From assembly GCF_016925535.1 (NCBI RefSeq), contig NZ_CP070496.1, positions 1,612,001 to 1,676,000 of the forward strand: a stretch of 64,000 nucleotides of DNA, in the 5' to 3' direction. The notes beneath the pieces were generated by a model that did not search any database, had not been told where the DNA came from, and saw nothing but the letters and a program-made list of their open reading frames with translations. Numbering within the stretch: position 1 is the first letter of the stretch; each line of letters begins with the position of its first letter. The position numbers and the translations under genes are program-made. Shown in pieces: positions 19,229 to 29,636 of the stretch. Origin of the DNA: Natronoglycomyces albus. Its GTDB lineage: Bacteria > Actinomycetota > Actinomycetes > Mycobacteriales > Micromonosporaceae.

Positions 19229-21178
19229 ATGACACATGATCCGGGCGTGGCGGCTGTCTGCCTAGAGCAACCCTTGCCACACCTGGATCGTGTTTTCGAT
19301 TACCGAATCCCCGATAAGCTGCGCGGCACAGTCCACCCTGGTTCTCGAGTGCGCGTCACCTTCGCCGGTCGGCTCGTGAGTGGTTACGTCCTTGAGCTCA
19401 AGGATTCCAGCGACTACACGGGGAAACTCACTGACCTGAAGCGTGTTATCACGTCTGAGCCCGTGCTCTCCGCGGAGATTCTCCAGTTGGCCGAAGTCGT
19501 TGCCCAACGATATGCGGGTACTCGCTCGGATGTGCTGCGGCTGGCGGTTCCGCAGCGCCGTGCCTCGGTGGAAAAGGAACCGCCGCCTGATCCGGCTCCC
19601 GTTGTGCAGCCGCCCGACTCCAGCGCCTGGGCACGCTATCAGTCCGGGGAGGCCTTCCTGCGGGCGCTGTGCGCGGCAAAGGCTCCGCGCGCGGTGTGGG
19701 ATGCCCTGCCAGGAGAGGACTGGCCCGCCCGGTTTGCCGAGGCCGCTGCCGCGACGGCAAGCTCGGGCCGGGGCGCGGTTCTGGTCGTGCCCGATCAAAC
19801 TGACCTTGACCGGCTCGACGAGGCGTTGCGGGCGCAGCTAGGGCCGGGGTGCCATGTCACTTTGTCCGCGACGTTGGGCCCGACGAAACGTTACCGGGCG
19901 TTTCTCACTGCGCTTCGGGGAGGCGTGAACATCGTCGCAGGTACACGAGCTGCTGGTTTCGCGCCCGTGACGCAGGTGGGGCTGGTGGCGATATGGGATG
20001 ACGGCGACGAGGTGCACGGTGACCCCCATGCGCCCTACCCTCACGCCCGCGAAGTGCTCTTGACTCGGGCCGCGAGCGCCGGAGCTGGTTGTCTGCTGGG
20101 TGGATTTGCGCGTACGGCGAATGCGCAATTGCTGGTGGAGTCGCAGTTCGCCGTGTCGTTGACGCCTGCGAAACCAGCTCGGGCCGCTGCGTTGCCGCGG
20201 GTCGTTCCAGTGGGTGACGATGAGGACCTCGAGCGTGATCCGGACGCGGTGGCCGCCCGGATGCCGACGGTCGCCTGGCAGGCCGCCCGGGCGGCCTTGC
20301 GAGCGGGCTCGCCGGTGTTGGTGCAGGTCCCGCGCCGTGGGTATGTTCCCGCTGTTGCCTGTCAGCGGTGTCGCAGCCGGTGTCAGTGCCCTCGGTGTGA
20401 CGGGCCCTTGCGCTTGGTGGGAGCCTCGCGAGCGCCAGTGTGCTCATGGTGCGGTGTGGCGGCGACTAACTTTCGTTGCCCCCATTGTGCTTCGTCTCGG
20501 TTGCGCGCCCAAGTGATCGGTCAGGAACGCACTGGAGAGGAGTTGTCTCAGGCCTTTCCGGAGGTGCCGGTACATTTCTCCTCGGGCGTGAACCGGATTG
20601 ACTCGGTTGACCAGGAGCCAGCCGTCGTCGTTGCCACCCCGGGGGTCGAACCTGTGGCCTCGGGTGGGTACGGGGCGGTTTTGCTTCTGGACACCTGGGC
20701 CCTGCTGGCACGTGCGTCGCTGACGGCGGGGGAGGAGGCGTTGCGCAGGTGGATGGCGGCTGCCTCGCTGGCTCGTCCCGCCTCTGCCGGTGGCACGGTG
20801 GTGGTGGTGGCCGATGGCGGGCTTCCGGTGGTGCAGGCGTTGTTGCGATGGGATGCGGCTTGGTTCGCAGGCCGGGAGCTGGCCGAACGCTCCGAGCTAC
20901 GCTTCCCGCCCATTAGCCGCATGGCGGTTGCTTCCGGGTCACCAGCGCAGTTGGAGGCGTTTGCTCATCAGGTGCGCCAGGTGGCTCATAGCCTTGGAGT
21001 GGATGTTGAGGAACTGGGTCCTGTGCCGGTCGACCAGGAGACTGAGCGCTTGTTGTGGCGGGTGCCGCGACGATGTGGCCCCGCTCTTTCTCAGGTATTG
21101 GCTCAGGTGACGCGCAGCCGTAGCGAGGCCAAGGCTCCCCCGATACGGGTCCAGGTTGACCCGCGTGAGCTTTTCTGA
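19229..21178 (+). CDS. priA: PriA-like primosome protein N' (helicase motifs degenerate)
   Basis: Primosome protein for replication restart. The 649-residue protein has the PriA N-terminal DNA-binding domain (1 to about 105) and the zinc region around residues 385-430 with paired Cys (CQRCRSRCQCPRC, then CSWCG and CPHC). The ATPase core is degenerate: no GKT Walker A is seen where it should be (near 185), and the DEEH box reads DDGDEVH near 260. This loss is typical of actinobacterial PriA, which is thought not to act as a helicase. metK lies 135 bases upstream. Confidence 0.9.
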   Translation: MTHDPGVAAVCLEQPLPHLDRVFDYRIPDKLRGTVHPGSRVRVTFAGRLVSGYVLELKDSSDYTGKLTDLKRVITSEPVLSAEILQLAEVVAQRYAGTRSDVLRLAVPQRRASVEKEPPPDPAPVVQPPDSSAWARYQSGEAFLRALCAAKAPRAVWDALPGEDWPARFAEAAAATASSGRGAVLVVPDQTDLDRLDEALRAQLGPGCHVTLSATLGPTKRYRAFLTALRGGVNIVAGTRAAGFAPVTQVGLVAIWDDGDEVHGDPHAPYPHAREVLLTRAASAGAGCLLGGFARTANAQLLVESQFAVSLTPAKPARAAALPRVVPVGDDEDLERDPDAVAARMPTVAWQAARAALRAGSPVLVQVPRRGYVPAVACQRCRSRCQCPRCDGPLRLVGASRAPVCSWCGVAATNFRCPHCASSRLRAQVIGQERTGEELSQAFPEVPVHFSSGVNRIDSVDQEPAVVVATPGVEPVASGGYGAVLLLDTWALLARASLTAGEEALRRWMAAASLARPASAGGTVVVVADGGLPVVQALLRWDAAWFAGRELAERSELRFPPISRMAVASGSPAQLEAFAHQVRQVAHSLGVDVEELGPVPVDQETERLLWRVPRRCGPALSQVLAQVTRSRSEAKAPPIRVQVDPRELF

Positions 21179-21592
21179 TGCCCGCGGATTGGGGGCGTCC
21201 GCCCAGGTGCGATGGGCTCTGAGGGCGGCCCCGGCCGCGCCCTCCTTGCTGTTCGAGGCCATGTCTTCGCAGCTCTAGTCGGGAATCTCATGCGCGGCGC
21301 GGACTTAGTCCGCGCTAGCCTCTGAGCGGTTTCGCCGTGCTCGTGGCCGACATTGAGTCGTGTGCGAGAGGCTTCTTCGGCGTTCTGGTCGGCTCGTTTA
21401 CCAGCCTAAACCTCGCCTCCTGCGGCCTTGGGCCCGCACTTTTGCATAGACCTCTTTGATGAGGTCATCCGTATCCATGGTTGCGGCGACCTGGCTTCGA
21501 GGTGGCCCTCGGCCAATGGCCAGCTTTACCAGAAAACCGCCCCAGTGGTTCACTAGCTGGCCGGTTGCCCGCTGGTGTCGTTAGCTAGAGCA
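21179..21592. other. Intergenic region after priA with hairpins
   Basis: No gene is supported here. Two hairpins are visible: an imperfect GAGGGC-based stem at 21221-21244, a likely priA terminator, and a perfect eight-base-pair stem with a three-base loop (GCGCGGAC with GTCCGCGC) at 21297-21315. The right end carries the promoter of the next cassette. Confidence 0.6.
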
Positions 21593-21621
21593 TTGCATAA
21601 CTGGTTGACCAGGTATATGGT
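21593..21621 (+). promoter_or_regulatory. Promoter with palindromic operator for the GntR/ABC cassette
   Basis: A TTGCAT box (21593-21598) and a TATGGT box (21616-21621) are 17 bases apart. Between them is a palindrome TA-n-CTGGT-TG-ACCAG-n-TA (21598-21615) with perfect five-base inner arms. An operator placed between the promoter boxes suggests repression by the GntR protein encoded directly downstream. The assignment is by eye. Confidence 0.5.
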
Positions 21622-21676
21622 TAGCTACTCAAGTAATGAACCAGTGTATTGCCGTGAAGTGGATTGCGAGGGCTAC

Positions 21677-22051
21677 GTGAACTGGGTTTTCGACGAAAAT
21701 AGCCCGATCTACCGCCAGATCGCCCAGATGATCAAGAACGAGATCCTCAATGGCACTCTGGCCCCGGGCAGCAAGATCATGTCAACTAACGAATATGCCA
21801 CGTTCTACAACGTCAACCCGGCCACGGTGCAAAAAGCCTTTCGCGAACTGGTGGAGACCGGCATTCTATACAAGCAGCGAGGCATTGGAATGTTCGTGGC
21901 CGAGGACGCGCATGAACGCATGTCGTTCGAGTTTCGGACGCGCTTCTTCACCGAGGTCCTTGACCCCATTGTGGACCAGGCCAGGCAAGCGGGAATTCCC
22001 CTGGAAGCCGTGATCCGCTATTTGCGAAGTAAGGAAGACGAATCACCATGA
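21677..22051 (+). CDS. GntR-family repressor, YtrA subfamily
   Basis: Short GntR regulator (124 residues) with an N-terminal winged helix and a small C-terminal dimerisation helix, as in YtrA-type repressors of ABC exporters. The GTG at 21677 (GAGGG site) makes the protein begin VNWVFDENSPIYRQIA, the usual subfamily start; the longer frame adds an atypical N-terminus. The DNA-binding part reads LAPGSKIMSTNEYATFYNVNPATVQKAFRELV. It overlaps the ATPase gene by four bases, so regulator and transporter form one unit. The inducer is unknown. Confidence 0.9.
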   Translation: MNWVFDENSPIYRQIAQMIKNEILNGTLAPGSKIMSTNEYATFYNVNPATVQKAFRELVETGILYKQRGIGMFVAEDAHERMSFEFRTRFFTEVLDPIVDQARQAGIPLEAVIRYLRSKEDESP

Positions 22052-22923
22052 GTATGTCTGTGAGCGTGCGTGATCTGACGCTCAAATATGGCGACACCGA
22101 AGCATTGTCGAAAGTGTCATTCGATTTGGAACCAGGCAAGATTTATGGCCTGCTGGGAAGAAATGGCGCGGGCAAGACAACGTTGATGAGCGTCATTGCC
22201 GCGTTCCGACGCGCCACTGAGGGGCAGGTTCTCCTTGATGGGAAGGTCGGATGGGAGAACGCCGATCTTCTCTCCCGCGTGTGCCTCATCCGTGAAGGCG
22301 GCGACTTCATTGACAGCGACAAGCTGCGGGATGTTTTCGATGTGGCTCAACTGCGGCCATCGTGGGATTCCGAATACGCTGAGAAGCTTGTCGACAAGTT
22401 CGCGGTTGACTCCTCTAAACGCATTGACGCGCTCTCTCGTGGTCAGCGATCGATCGTGGCGGGCATTGTAGGCCTGGCGAGCCGAGCTGATCTGACCATG
22501 TTCGATGAGGTGCACCTAGGCATGGACGCCCCAACACGATACGACTTCTACCAGGAACTGTTGGCCGATTACCTAGAGAACCCGCGCACCATCGTCCTGT
22601 CGACCCACCTCATTGACGAGGTCGCGAAATACCTTGAAGAAGTTCTCATCATTCACCGGGGAGAACTACTGCGCCACGACACCGCCGAAAAACTGCAAAC
22701 CATGGGGGCCAGCCTGACCGGACCAGCCAGGGCCGTTGACGAGGTGACCGATGGTTTGGAAGTCCTTGCCTCTCAGCAACTGGGTTCGACCAAGCAGGTC
22801 ACCGTGTCCGAACGCCTCGATCCGCAAAGACGGAAGCAAGCTGCCGCCTCGGGCATCGAGATGGGTCCGGTTGGCCTTCAGGACCTGTTTATCCACCTGA
22901 CCAGAAACACCTCTAGGGAGTAG
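22048..22923 (+). CDS. ABC transporter ATP-binding protein
   Basis: ATPase of an ABC-2 type exporter, 291 residues. Walker A is GRNGAGKT at 37-44. The signature is a variant LSRGQ near 131, and Walker B reads DLTMFDEVHLGMD, where the usual DEPTxGLD is changed. The switch His lies in LSTHLID near 190. After about residue 220 there is an extra C-terminal part of about 70 residues of unknown role. Encoded between the GntR gene (overlap) and the membrane subunit (six-base gap). Confidence 0.9.
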   Translation: MSMSVSVRDLTLKYGDTEALSKVSFDLEPGKIYGLLGRNGAGKTTLMSVIAAFRRATEGQVLLDGKVGWENADLLSRVCLIREGGDFIDSDKLRDVFDVAQLRPSWDSEYAEKLVDKFAVDSSKRIDALSRGQRSIVAGIVGLASRADLTMFDEVHLGMDAPTRYDFYQELLADYLENPRTIVLSTHLIDEVAKYLEEVLIIHRGELLRHDTAEKLQTMGASLTGPARAVDEVTDGLEVLASQQLGSTKQVTVSERLDPQRRKQAAASGIEMGPVGLQDLFIHLTRNTSRE

Positions 22924-22929
22924 TAGTTC

Positions 22930-23685
22930 ATGGCCATGACTGAAGCCGAAAGGGCCGCATACCTGCGATGGCGGGCCCCTAAGAGCGGCGTTGCCCTCGG
23001 TTTTTCACTGCTGAACTACTTCAAGTGGTGGTTTATCGGCCTGACGGCCCTGCTCATCATCGTGGTGAGCATCGTGGGACAGTTCGTCGCCATCGAAACG
23101 ACCATGTGGGGCCACCTGGCCGCCGCCGGCAAGTACTTCCTGGCCATCTTGGCCGGAATGGTTCTCTATGAGATCATTCCCGGACTTATCTCCGCGGGAG
23201 TAACTCGCCGAGAAATCTCCATCATGACTGTGATCGCAGGAATGGTCGTCTCCCTCAGCCTCGCGATTATCGTCACTATCGGAATGTTTGCCGAACACTT
23301 TATTTACCGGCTGGTCGGCTGGACACAGGCCTCTCCCACATTCGAACGCAGCGACGCGATGACCTCAATGAGCGACGTGCTGATCGTCAGCAGCGCCTAC
23401 TTCATCGTCTTCCCCATGCTCACCTGCGTCGGACATCTCATCGGCGCGGCCTTCTTCCGCTCATCGTGGCTCGGCGGTGTCGTCACCATTCCGGCCGCCA
23501 TTTCCGCTTTCACCATTGACGGGGCCATCTTCGGAGGTGAAGGGTTCCGGATGTTCGGTTTCCTCTCCTTCATTGACACCTCAGTGGTTTGGGCAATCAT
23601 CGCGGCCTTTGTGGTGGCCATCATCAGCGTGTGGGTGGCGCACCGTTGCCTGATTAACTCCGATGTCAACTCCGTGTCCGCTTGA
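22930..23685 (+). CDS. ABC exporter membrane subunit (unknown substrate)
   Basis: The 251-residue protein has about six hydrophobic segments, among them WWFIGLTALLIIVVSIVG near residue 35, YFLAILAGMVLYEIIPGLI, and two long ones near the C-terminus. A cytoplasmic start (TEAERAAYLRWR) precedes them. It resembles membrane subunits found next to YtrA-type regulators rather than a named family. Position in the operon supports a role as permease partner of the preceding ATPase. A very strong hairpin follows 56 bases after the stop. Confidence 0.75.
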   Translation: MAMTEAERAAYLRWRAPKSGVALGFSLLNYFKWWFIGLTALLIIVVSIVGQFVAIETTMWGHLAAAGKYFLAILAGMVLYEIIPGLISAGVTRREISIMTVIAGMVVSLSLAIIVTIGMFAEHFIYRLVGWTQASPTFERSDAMTSMSDVLIVSSAYFIVFPMLTCVGHLIGAAFFRSSWLGGVVTIPAAISAFTIDGAIFGGEGFRMFGFLSFIDTSVVWAIIAAFVVAIISVWVAHRCLINSDVNSVSA

Positions 23686-23741
23686 GGCGGCACGCCGATA
23701 CCACGTCTTCCCGCCAAAGCCGCCCGAGAACCGAGACGACG

Positions 23742-23788
23742 ACGCAGCGGGCTGGGGCCGCACCAGGGGCGGCCTCAGCCCGCTGCGT
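23742..23788 (+). terminator. Terminator of the GntR/ABC operon
   Basis: A 20-base-pair stem with one G-U pair (arm begins ACGCAGCGGGCTG) and a seven-base loop, followed by AAAATG rather than a U-tract. It lies between the ABC operon and fmt. Confidence 0.8.
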
Positions 23789-23883
23789 AAAATGCAACCC
23801 GGCCCACTGTCACCTCTGGTGACCCAGTTGGCCACGCCCGCCGATTGCGGCCATTGGCATGTAGAAGAGGAACATCGCGCTCC

Positions 23884-24801
23884 ATGAGACTTATTTTCGC
23901 CGGTACTCCCGAGGTGGCCATACCGTCGCTCGATGCCATCGCCGCCTCGCACCACGAATTGGCCGCAGTGCTCACACAACCGGATGCTCGTAGTGGCCGG
24001 GGCCGTAAGACGCGCCCATCCCCAGTGGCGCAGTGGGCCGAGGACCACCGCATCGAGGTACTCAAGCCCGAGCGAGTCAGCGACTGCCTCGCCCGGATAC
24101 GCGAGCTTGATGTGGACTGTGCGCCTGTGGTCGCCTACGGAAACCTAGTTGGCCAAAGCGCGTTGGCGCTTCCCCGGCTAGGCTGGATCAACCTGCACTT
24201 TTCCCTACTTCCCGCCTGGCGCGGAGCCGCTCCGGTACAGCACGCTGTCCTAGCGGGGGATGATATGACCGGCGCGTGTGTCTTCCAGCTTGAACGAGGC
24301 CTCGACACCGGACCGGTGTTCGGTCAGCTCACCGAGCCCATCGCGGAGGCCGACACCTCAGGATCACTCCTGGAGAGACTCGCCACAGCCGGGGCGCGGC
24401 TGCTGGTCGACGTGCTCGACGGCATGGAAGCAGGAGTACTGCAAGCCAAACCGCAGTCGGACCAGGGCGTCTCCCATGCCCCCAAGCTGACCACTGAAGA
24501 CGCGCGTATCCGCTGGGACCAGCCCGCCTTCGCCGTCGATCGCCGGATCAGAGCCGTCACCCCGGCTCCTGGAGCGTGGACGACTCTCGGCGACGACCGC
24601 TTCGGGCTTGGCCCCATCATCGTCGACCCCGATGGCCCCAAGCTCGCTCCCGGCGAGGCGTCGCTGGGCAAGAAGATCATCCATGTGGGCACCGCTACCG
24701 ATCCGGTCCGGCTCGGTGAAGTAAAGCCAGCCGGTAAGAAGCTCATGCCAGCCGCGGCCTGGGCCAACGGCATACGGGGAAGCGAAGTGCGATTTATATG
24801 A
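23884..24801 (+). CDS. fmt: Methionyl-tRNA formyltransferase
   Basis: Formylates initiator Met-tRNA using 10-formyl-THF. The ATG at 23884 is chosen over upstream in-frame starts because the protein then begins [16 protein letters not shown], the family N-terminus (305 residues). The folate loop [12 protein letters not shown], the catalytic stretch [17 protein letters not shown] near residue 105, and GLDTGPVF near 140 are intact. The C-terminal tRNA-binding domain follows. It overlaps rsmB by four bases. Confidence 0.96.
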   Translation: MRLIFAGTPEVAIPSLDAIAASHHELAAVLTQPDARSGRGRKTRPSPVAQWAEDHRIEVLKPERVSDCLARIRELDVDCAPVVAYGNLVGQSALALPRLGWINLHFSLLPAWRGAAPVQHAVLAGDDMTGACVFQLERGLDTGPVFGQLTEPIAEADTSGSLLERLATAGARLLVDVLDGMEAGVLQAKPQSDQGVSHAPKLTTEDARIRWDQPAFAVDRRIRAVTPAPGAWTTLGDDRFGLGPIIVDPDGPKLAPGEASLGKKIIHVGTATDPVRLGEVKPAGKKLMPAAAWANGIRGSEVRFI

Positions 24802-26225
24802 GCCGTCCAGAAAAACGACCGCGTCGTTCCGGCAAGCCAGGACGCCCCTCGGAGGCCACTTCGGGACCTCAACCGCGCCGCAGTGCCAAAAGGGCCAACC
24901 GGGGGCCTCGTACTCAGGCAACTCGTGGAGCCCAGGGCCAACCGCGCGTCGTCGCCCTCGAAACCATCCGGGCAGTGTCCGAACGCGACGCCTACGCCAA
25001 CCTCGTCCTCGGAAAACTTCTCACCGACAACCACGTCAGTGGACGCGACGCCGCGTTGGCCACCGAACTGGCCTATGGATCATTGCGCTCCAGTGGCACG
25101 CTCGATGCGATTCTGGCCGCAGCGTCGGGCCGTGACGTGACCACGCTCGATGCGGCGTTGCTCGATGTGCTTCGGCTGGGGGCATACCAGCTGCTATACA
25201 CCCGTATCCAAGACCACGCGGCCGTGGCCACGACAGTGGCTCTGGCCAAAGGGCACGTCAGCCCGAAGATCTCCGGTCTGGTCAACGCGGTGCTACGCAA
25301 GGTGGCTCGCCATGACCTTGACGGCTGGGTGAATCAACTGGCGAAAGACGACGAGCAGTATGCCCTGTCGCTGCGCCATGCCCACCCGCAATGGATCATC
25401 GACGCATTTGCATCGTCTCTGGCCGCGAACGGCCACCACGGCGAGCTAGCCGCGTGCCTGGAGGCGGATAACCGGGCGCCGTCGGTGCATTTGTGCGCGC
25501 GACCCAGTCGGATGGAGCGAGACGACCTCGCCGCGCAAACTGGCGGCGCGATGGGAACCTTGTCGCCATACGCGGTGCACCTACCTAGCGGGGACCCGGC
25601 CACCGTGGCGGCTGTGGCGGCTGGCGCGGCCCATGTGCAAGACGAAGGCAGCCAGTATGCGGCCCTCGCGTTGGCCGAGGCCCCCTTGGAGGGGCCCGAC
25701 CAAGCCTGGGTTGACCTGTGCGCGGGGCCCGGAGGCAAGGCCGCGTTGCTGGGGTCTTTGGCTCAGCAACGCGGCGCCCGCGTGGATGCGGTGGAGGTAG
25801 CTGAACATCGCGCCACGTTGGTAAGCCAGAGCGTCAAGGGCCTGCCGGTGACGGTGCATCATGCGGACGGTCGCGCCTTCGGTACCGAGGCAAGCGCCGA
25901 CAGGGTGCTCGTCGATGCCCCGTGTTCGGGATTGGGCGCGCTGCGTCGCCGGCCGGAAGCGCGGTGGCGTAAGCGGGCCTCTGACCTGGATGACCTGGAG
26001 ATTCTGCAAAAGGAACTGCTCACCTCGGCGCTGCGTATGGCCCGAGTGGGAGGCGTGGTCGCATACGTCACCTGTTCGCCGGTCCTCTCCGAAACCCAAG
26101 CCATCACCGACTGGGCTCTGCAATCGCATGCGTGTGAGTTGATCGGGCAACCCCGACAGCTGTGGCCGCATCGTGAGGGCACCGACGCGATGTTCGTGGC
26201 GCTGTTTCGCAAATTGGCACAGTAA
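24798..26225 (+). CDS. rsmB: 16S rRNA (cytosine-C5) methyltransferase RsmB
   Basis: Methylates C967 (E. coli numbering) of 16S rRNA. 475 residues. A basic, low-complexity N-terminus (1 to about 50) precedes a NusB-like domain (to about 190). The SAM fold has [17 protein letters not shown] near 305, [19 protein letters not shown] near 375, and [10 protein letters not shown] near 425, where the usual catalytic TCS Cys is present. Coupled to fmt by overlap. Confidence 0.93.
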   Translation: MSRPEKRPRRSGKPGRPSEATSGPQPRRSAKRANRGPRTQATRGAQGQPRVVALETIRAVSERDAYANLVLGKLLTDNHVSGRDAALATELAYGSLRSSGTLDAILAAASGRDVTTLDAALLDVLRLGAYQLLYTRIQDHAAVATTVALAKGHVSPKISGLVNAVLRKVARHDLDGWVNQLAKDDEQYALSLRHAHPQWIIDAFASSLAANGHHGELAACLEADNRAPSVHLCARPSRMERDDLAAQTGGAMGTLSPYAVHLPSGDPATVAAVAAGAAHVQDEGSQYAALALAEAPLEGPDQAWVDLCAGPGGKAALLGSLAQQRGARVDAVEVAEHRATLVSQSVKGLPVTVHHADGRAFGTEASADRVLVDAPCSGLGALRRRPEARWRKRASDLDDLEILQKELLTSALRMARVGGVVAYVTCSPVLSETQAITDWALQSHACELIGQPRQLWPHREGTDAMFVALFRKLAQ

Positions 26226-26446
26226 GTGGCACGCTGAAGTCTCGCGATGACATCGAACCGGTCCCCAGGCGGCCACCACGTGTGGCCCTCCTGGTGGCCC
26301 ACCAGACACGACTACCTCATCAATACCCTGATCCACCAGCCGTTTGACCGACCTGGGACGGTCCGTATCCGCATCCCGATGAGGTTGGTCGCGGGTTTAT
26401 CCCTCGTGGTCGAGTCAGCCCCGAGGCTGTCACTTACACTTGCCTC

Positions 26447-27151
26447 GTGACACACGACGCAGCTTCGAAGACCGCCGATTTTCCCGAGACCGTAGTCGCC
26501 CCGAGTCTGCTGGCCGCCGACTTTGCCAATCTGGCCGAGGCCAGCCGCAGCGTCGCGGATGACATCGACTGGCTGCACGTAGACGTCATGGACAACCATT
26601 TCGTCCCCAACCTCACTTTGGGCCCCCCGGTCGTCTCCTCGTTGAAAGCCGCGGTGGACATACCGCTGGATTGTCACCTCATGATCGAGAACCCCGATAA
26701 ATGGGCTCCTGGATACGCCGAACTGGGCGCTTACAACGTCTCCTTCCACGCTGAGGCGGCAGACAAACCCGTCGACCTTGCCCGCAACCTTCGAGCCGCC
26801 GGCACCAAAGCCGGTCTCGCCATCGACCGTGACACCGATATCGAGCCCTACCTGGACATCCTGCCGGAGTTCGACACGCTACTCATCATGACCATCAAGG
26901 CCGGGTTCGGCGGTCAGAGCTTCATGCCCGAACTGTTGGCGAAGGTGCGCACCGCGCGCAATTCGATTCGTTCGGGCCATCTCAATGTGCGTATCGAAGT
27001 CGATGGCGGGATCTCCGCATCCACCATTGAAGCCGCTGCCGAAGCGGGGGCCGACGCCTTCGTGGCCGGAACGGCTGTCTTCGGAGCCGAGGATCCGGCG
27101 CAGGCGTGCCGCAAGCTTCGTTCCCTGGCCGATGGGGCCCGGCGACGCTAA
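26447..27151 (+). CDS. rpe: Ribulose-phosphate 3-epimerase
   Basis: Interconverts ribulose 5-phosphate and xylulose 5-phosphate in the pentose phosphate pathway; ribulose 5-phosphate also feeds the riboflavin genes just downstream. 234 residues from GTG 26447. TIM-barrel motifs: [13 protein letters not shown] near 15, [19 protein letters not shown] near 43, DCHLMIENP near 77, [11 protein letters not shown] near 148 and EVDGGI near 185. The 221-base gap after rsmB holds no other gene. Confidence 0.96.
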   Translation: MTHDAASKTADFPETVVAPSLLAADFANLAEASRSVADDIDWLHVDVMDNHFVPNLTLGPPVVSSLKAAVDIPLDCHLMIENPDKWAPGYAELGAYNVSFHAEAADKPVDLARNLRAAGTKAGLAIDRDTDIEPYLDILPEFDTLLIMTIKAGFGGQSFMPELLAKVRTARNSIRSGHLNVRIEVDGGISASTIEAAAEAGADAFVAGTAVFGAEDPAQACRKLRSLADGARRR

Positions 27152-27342
27152 GAGTTCGTGTCGGCCTCGGCCAGCGGCGCGACCCCCATTTGCGGCGAGC
27201 ACTTCACAGAGAATCCCGTGAGTCCAACGCGGCATAAAGAGGGCAAACCCGCGAGCCACGGCCACAATGGCCGCTCAGTGAGATAGTTCACGGAATAGGG
27301 CGCGGGCGAAACGCCTGTGGCAGAATCTGAACTAGTCAGCAT

Positions 27343-27488
27343 GCGCGCTGGCGGGGTCGGTGAAATTCCGAGCCGGCGGTAATCAGACCACGCAGTCTGT
27401 CAGTCCGCGACCCGGTCACAGCCAGTGACCGGTGGATCTGGTGAGAATCCAGAACCGACGGTGAGAGTCCGGAAGGGAGTTAGCGCGC
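27343..27488 (+). ncRNA. FMN riboswitch (RFN element)
   Basis: The conserved FMN aptamer blocks are present in order: GGGGTCGGTGAAATTCCGA, CCGGCGGTAATCAG, the GATCTGGTGAGAATCCAGA arm, and CCGACGGTGAGAGTCCGGA then GGGAG. The closing P1 stem is GCGCGCT (27343-27349) with AGCGCGC (27482-27488). An imperfect hairpin at about 27489-27540 (with GAGCC/GGCTC pairing) lies between the aptamer and ribE and may be the expression platform. It should lower expression of ribE-ribBA-ribH when FMN is plentiful. Confidence 0.95.
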
Positions 27489-27598
27489 CGCAGAGCTGAG
27501 CCACGCACTGTTGTGTTGTGGGCTCCTCAGTCGCTGTGCGCAATCCTCGATCCCCGCCTATGGCATGTCTTCGCGACAGCAGGTTAGGGGATTTTTCA

Positions 27599-28195
27599 AT
27601 GTTCACCGGAATTGTGGAAGAGCTCGGCGAAGTCGCCGAGATTCGCCCCGGTCGTATCGCCGTGCGTGGCCCCAAAGTCACCTCTGACGCTGCCTTTGGC
27701 GACTCCATCGCTGTCAATGGCGTGTGTTTGACCGTAGCCGCGCTGACGGGCGATCAGTTCGAAGCCGACGTCATGGACGAGACATATAAGCGCACCGCGG
27801 TCGGTCAGCTCCAAGTGGGCGACCCTGTCAACCTGGAACGCGCGGCTACCCTCCAGACCCGCTTGGGCGGACACCTCGTCCAGGGCCACGTTGACGGCAT
27901 TGGGGAAATCCTCAAACGTGAACCGGCCGCCGAGTGGGAGACCGTCTACTTCCGGCTTCCCAGCGGGCTTGCCAAGTACGTCGTTGAAAAGGGTTCCATC
28001 GCCATCGATGGCACCTCACTGACCGTGGCCTGGATCGACGGCGACGAGTTCGCCGTCGGACTCATCCCCACCACTTTGGAATCCACCACCCTGGGACGCA
28101 AGCAGCCCGGCGCACCTGTCCACATTGAAACGGACGTCACCGCCAAACACCTAGAGAAACTGCTGGCCGCCCGCAGCGAAGGGACACCGCAATGA
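27599..28195 (+). CDS. ribE: Riboflavin synthase alpha chain
   Basis: Dismutates two 6,7-dimethyl-8-ribityllumazine molecules to riboflavin. 198 residues starting [11 protein letters not shown], the classic start, at ATG 27599. It has two tandem lumazine-binding barrels: the first includes AVNGVCLTV near 40 and [10 protein letters not shown], the second [12 protein letters not shown] near 97 and AIDGTSLTV near 138. Controlled by the FMN riboswitch upstream and coupled by four-base overlap to ribBA. Confidence 0.96.
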   Translation: MFTGIVEELGEVAEIRPGRIAVRGPKVTSDAAFGDSIAVNGVCLTVAALTGDQFEADVMDETYKRTAVGQLQVGDPVNLERAATLQTRLGGHLVQGHVDGIGEILKREPAAEWETVYFRLPSGLAKYVVEKGSIAIDGTSLTVAWIDGDEFAVGLIPTTLESTTLGRKQPGAPVHIETDVTAKHLEKLLAARSEGTPQ

Positions 28196-29472
28196 CCATT
28201 TTGGACAAAGTCGAGGACGCCATCGACGACATTGCCGCCGGACGGCCTGTGGTCGTGGTCGACGATGAGGACCGCGAAAACGAAGGTGACCTGATCTTCG
28301 CCGCCGAGTTCGCCACCGCCGAACTTCTGGCCTTCACCGTTCGCCACACGTCCGGATACATTTGTGTGCCCATGGAAGCCCAGGACTGCAAGCGTCTCGA
28401 TCTCCCCCCCGCGTTCCACACCAATTCGGACCCTCGCGGCACCGCCTACACCGTTTCCGTTGACGCACGCACCGGCGTCAGCACCGGAATATCCGCTGCG
28501 GACCGGGCCCGTACCATCCGCCTGCTCAGCAGCCCCGAGACCAAGCCGACCGACTTGACTCGGCCAGGTCACGTCGTCGGCCTGCGCGCCCGCGACGGCG
28601 GTGTACTGACCCGTCCGGGTCACACCGAGGCCGCAGTCGACCTGGCACGCATGGCGGGGGCACGCCCCACCGGTGTGCTGTGTGAACTGGTCAACGACGA
28701 CGGCACCATGCAGCGCCTACCGCAGCTGCGTGCCTTTGCCGACGAGCACGGCCTCAAGTTGATCAGCATCGCCGACCTCATCGAGTACCGCCGTCGCACC
28801 GAGAAGCAGGTGGAGCGCTTGGCCGAAGCCCAGCTGCCCACAGCGCACGGTCATTTCCGCGCGATCGGTTACCGATCCAGCATCGACGACGCCGAGCATG
28901 TCGCCCTGGTGAAGGGCGACATCGGTGACGGTGAGAACGTACTGGTGAGAGTGCACTCGGAGTGCCTCACAGGTGATGCCTTCGGATCGCTGCGCTGTGA
29001 CTGCGGCCCGCAGCTGCAATCGGCCCTAGCCGAGATTGAACGAGCCGGGCGCGGCATTGTGCTCTACATGGGTGGCCACGAGGGCCGCGGCATCGGACTG
29101 GTCCACAAACTTCAGGCCTACCAGCTGCAAGATCGCGGACGCGACACCGTCGAGGCAAATCTCGAACTGGGCCTTCCCGCCGATGGACGCGACTACCGCA
29201 TCAGCGCGCAAATCCTCGCTGAGCTGGGCGTGAGAAGCATGCGTTTGCTCACCAACAACCCACTCAAACAAGCGGGGATGGAAGCTCACGGCCTAGCGGT
29301 TCTCGACCGCGTGGCCCTCCCACTGACAACCACCGACGAAAACCTCGAATACCTGCGGACCAAGCGTGACCGCATGGGCCACCTCATTGACAACCTGCCC
29401 GAGGCTCACCCGACCCTCTCCGGCGGCAAACAGACAGTGATCACCAATCCGATTCGAGAGGTCGTCGCCTAA
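28192..29472 (+). CDS. ribBA: Bifunctional DHBP synthase / GTP cyclohydrolase II
   Basis: Supplies both precursors of riboflavin. Residues 1 to about 200 form the RibB domain ([11 protein letters not shown] near 25, and [13 protein letters not shown] near 143). Residues 205-426 form the RibA domain with zinc ligands in [17 protein letters not shown] near 260 and HEGRGIGL near 298. The residue before GHEGRG is Gly (YMGGHEGRG) where most homologues have Arg (LRGHEGRG); the effect is unknown. Overlaps ribE; ribH follows after 164 bases. Confidence 0.96.
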   Translation: MTILDKVEDAIDDIAAGRPVVVVDDEDRENEGDLIFAAEFATAELLAFTVRHTSGYICVPMEAQDCKRLDLPPAFHTNSDPRGTAYTVSVDARTGVSTGISAADRARTIRLLSSPETKPTDLTRPGHVVGLRARDGGVLTRPGHTEAAVDLARMAGARPTGVLCELVNDDGTMQRLPQLRAFADEHGLKLISIADLIEYRRRTEKQVERLAEAQLPTAHGHFRAIGYRSSIDDAEHVALVKGDIGDGENVLVRVHSECLTGDAFGSLRCDCGPQLQSALAEIERAGRGIVLYMGGHEGRGIGLVHKLQAYQLQDRGRDTVEANLELGLPADGRDYRISAQILAELGVRSMRLLTNNPLKQAGMEAHGLAVLDRVALPLTTTDENLEYLRTKRDRMGHLIDNLPEAHPTLSGGKQTVITNPIREVVA

Positions 29473-29636
29473 GAGCTCCCAGCAGGCTTCCCTTTCCACT
29501 GCGGTGGCGGGTAGTCGCGCCTGACCGCGTTGGCGGCCCTGGCCCATACCCAGCGGGTATGAACAAGCACCACCGCCGCCCCATGCACCGACCGCACACC
29601 ATCCGCGCCGCGGGTCAAACCAGTTAGGAGCTCCAC

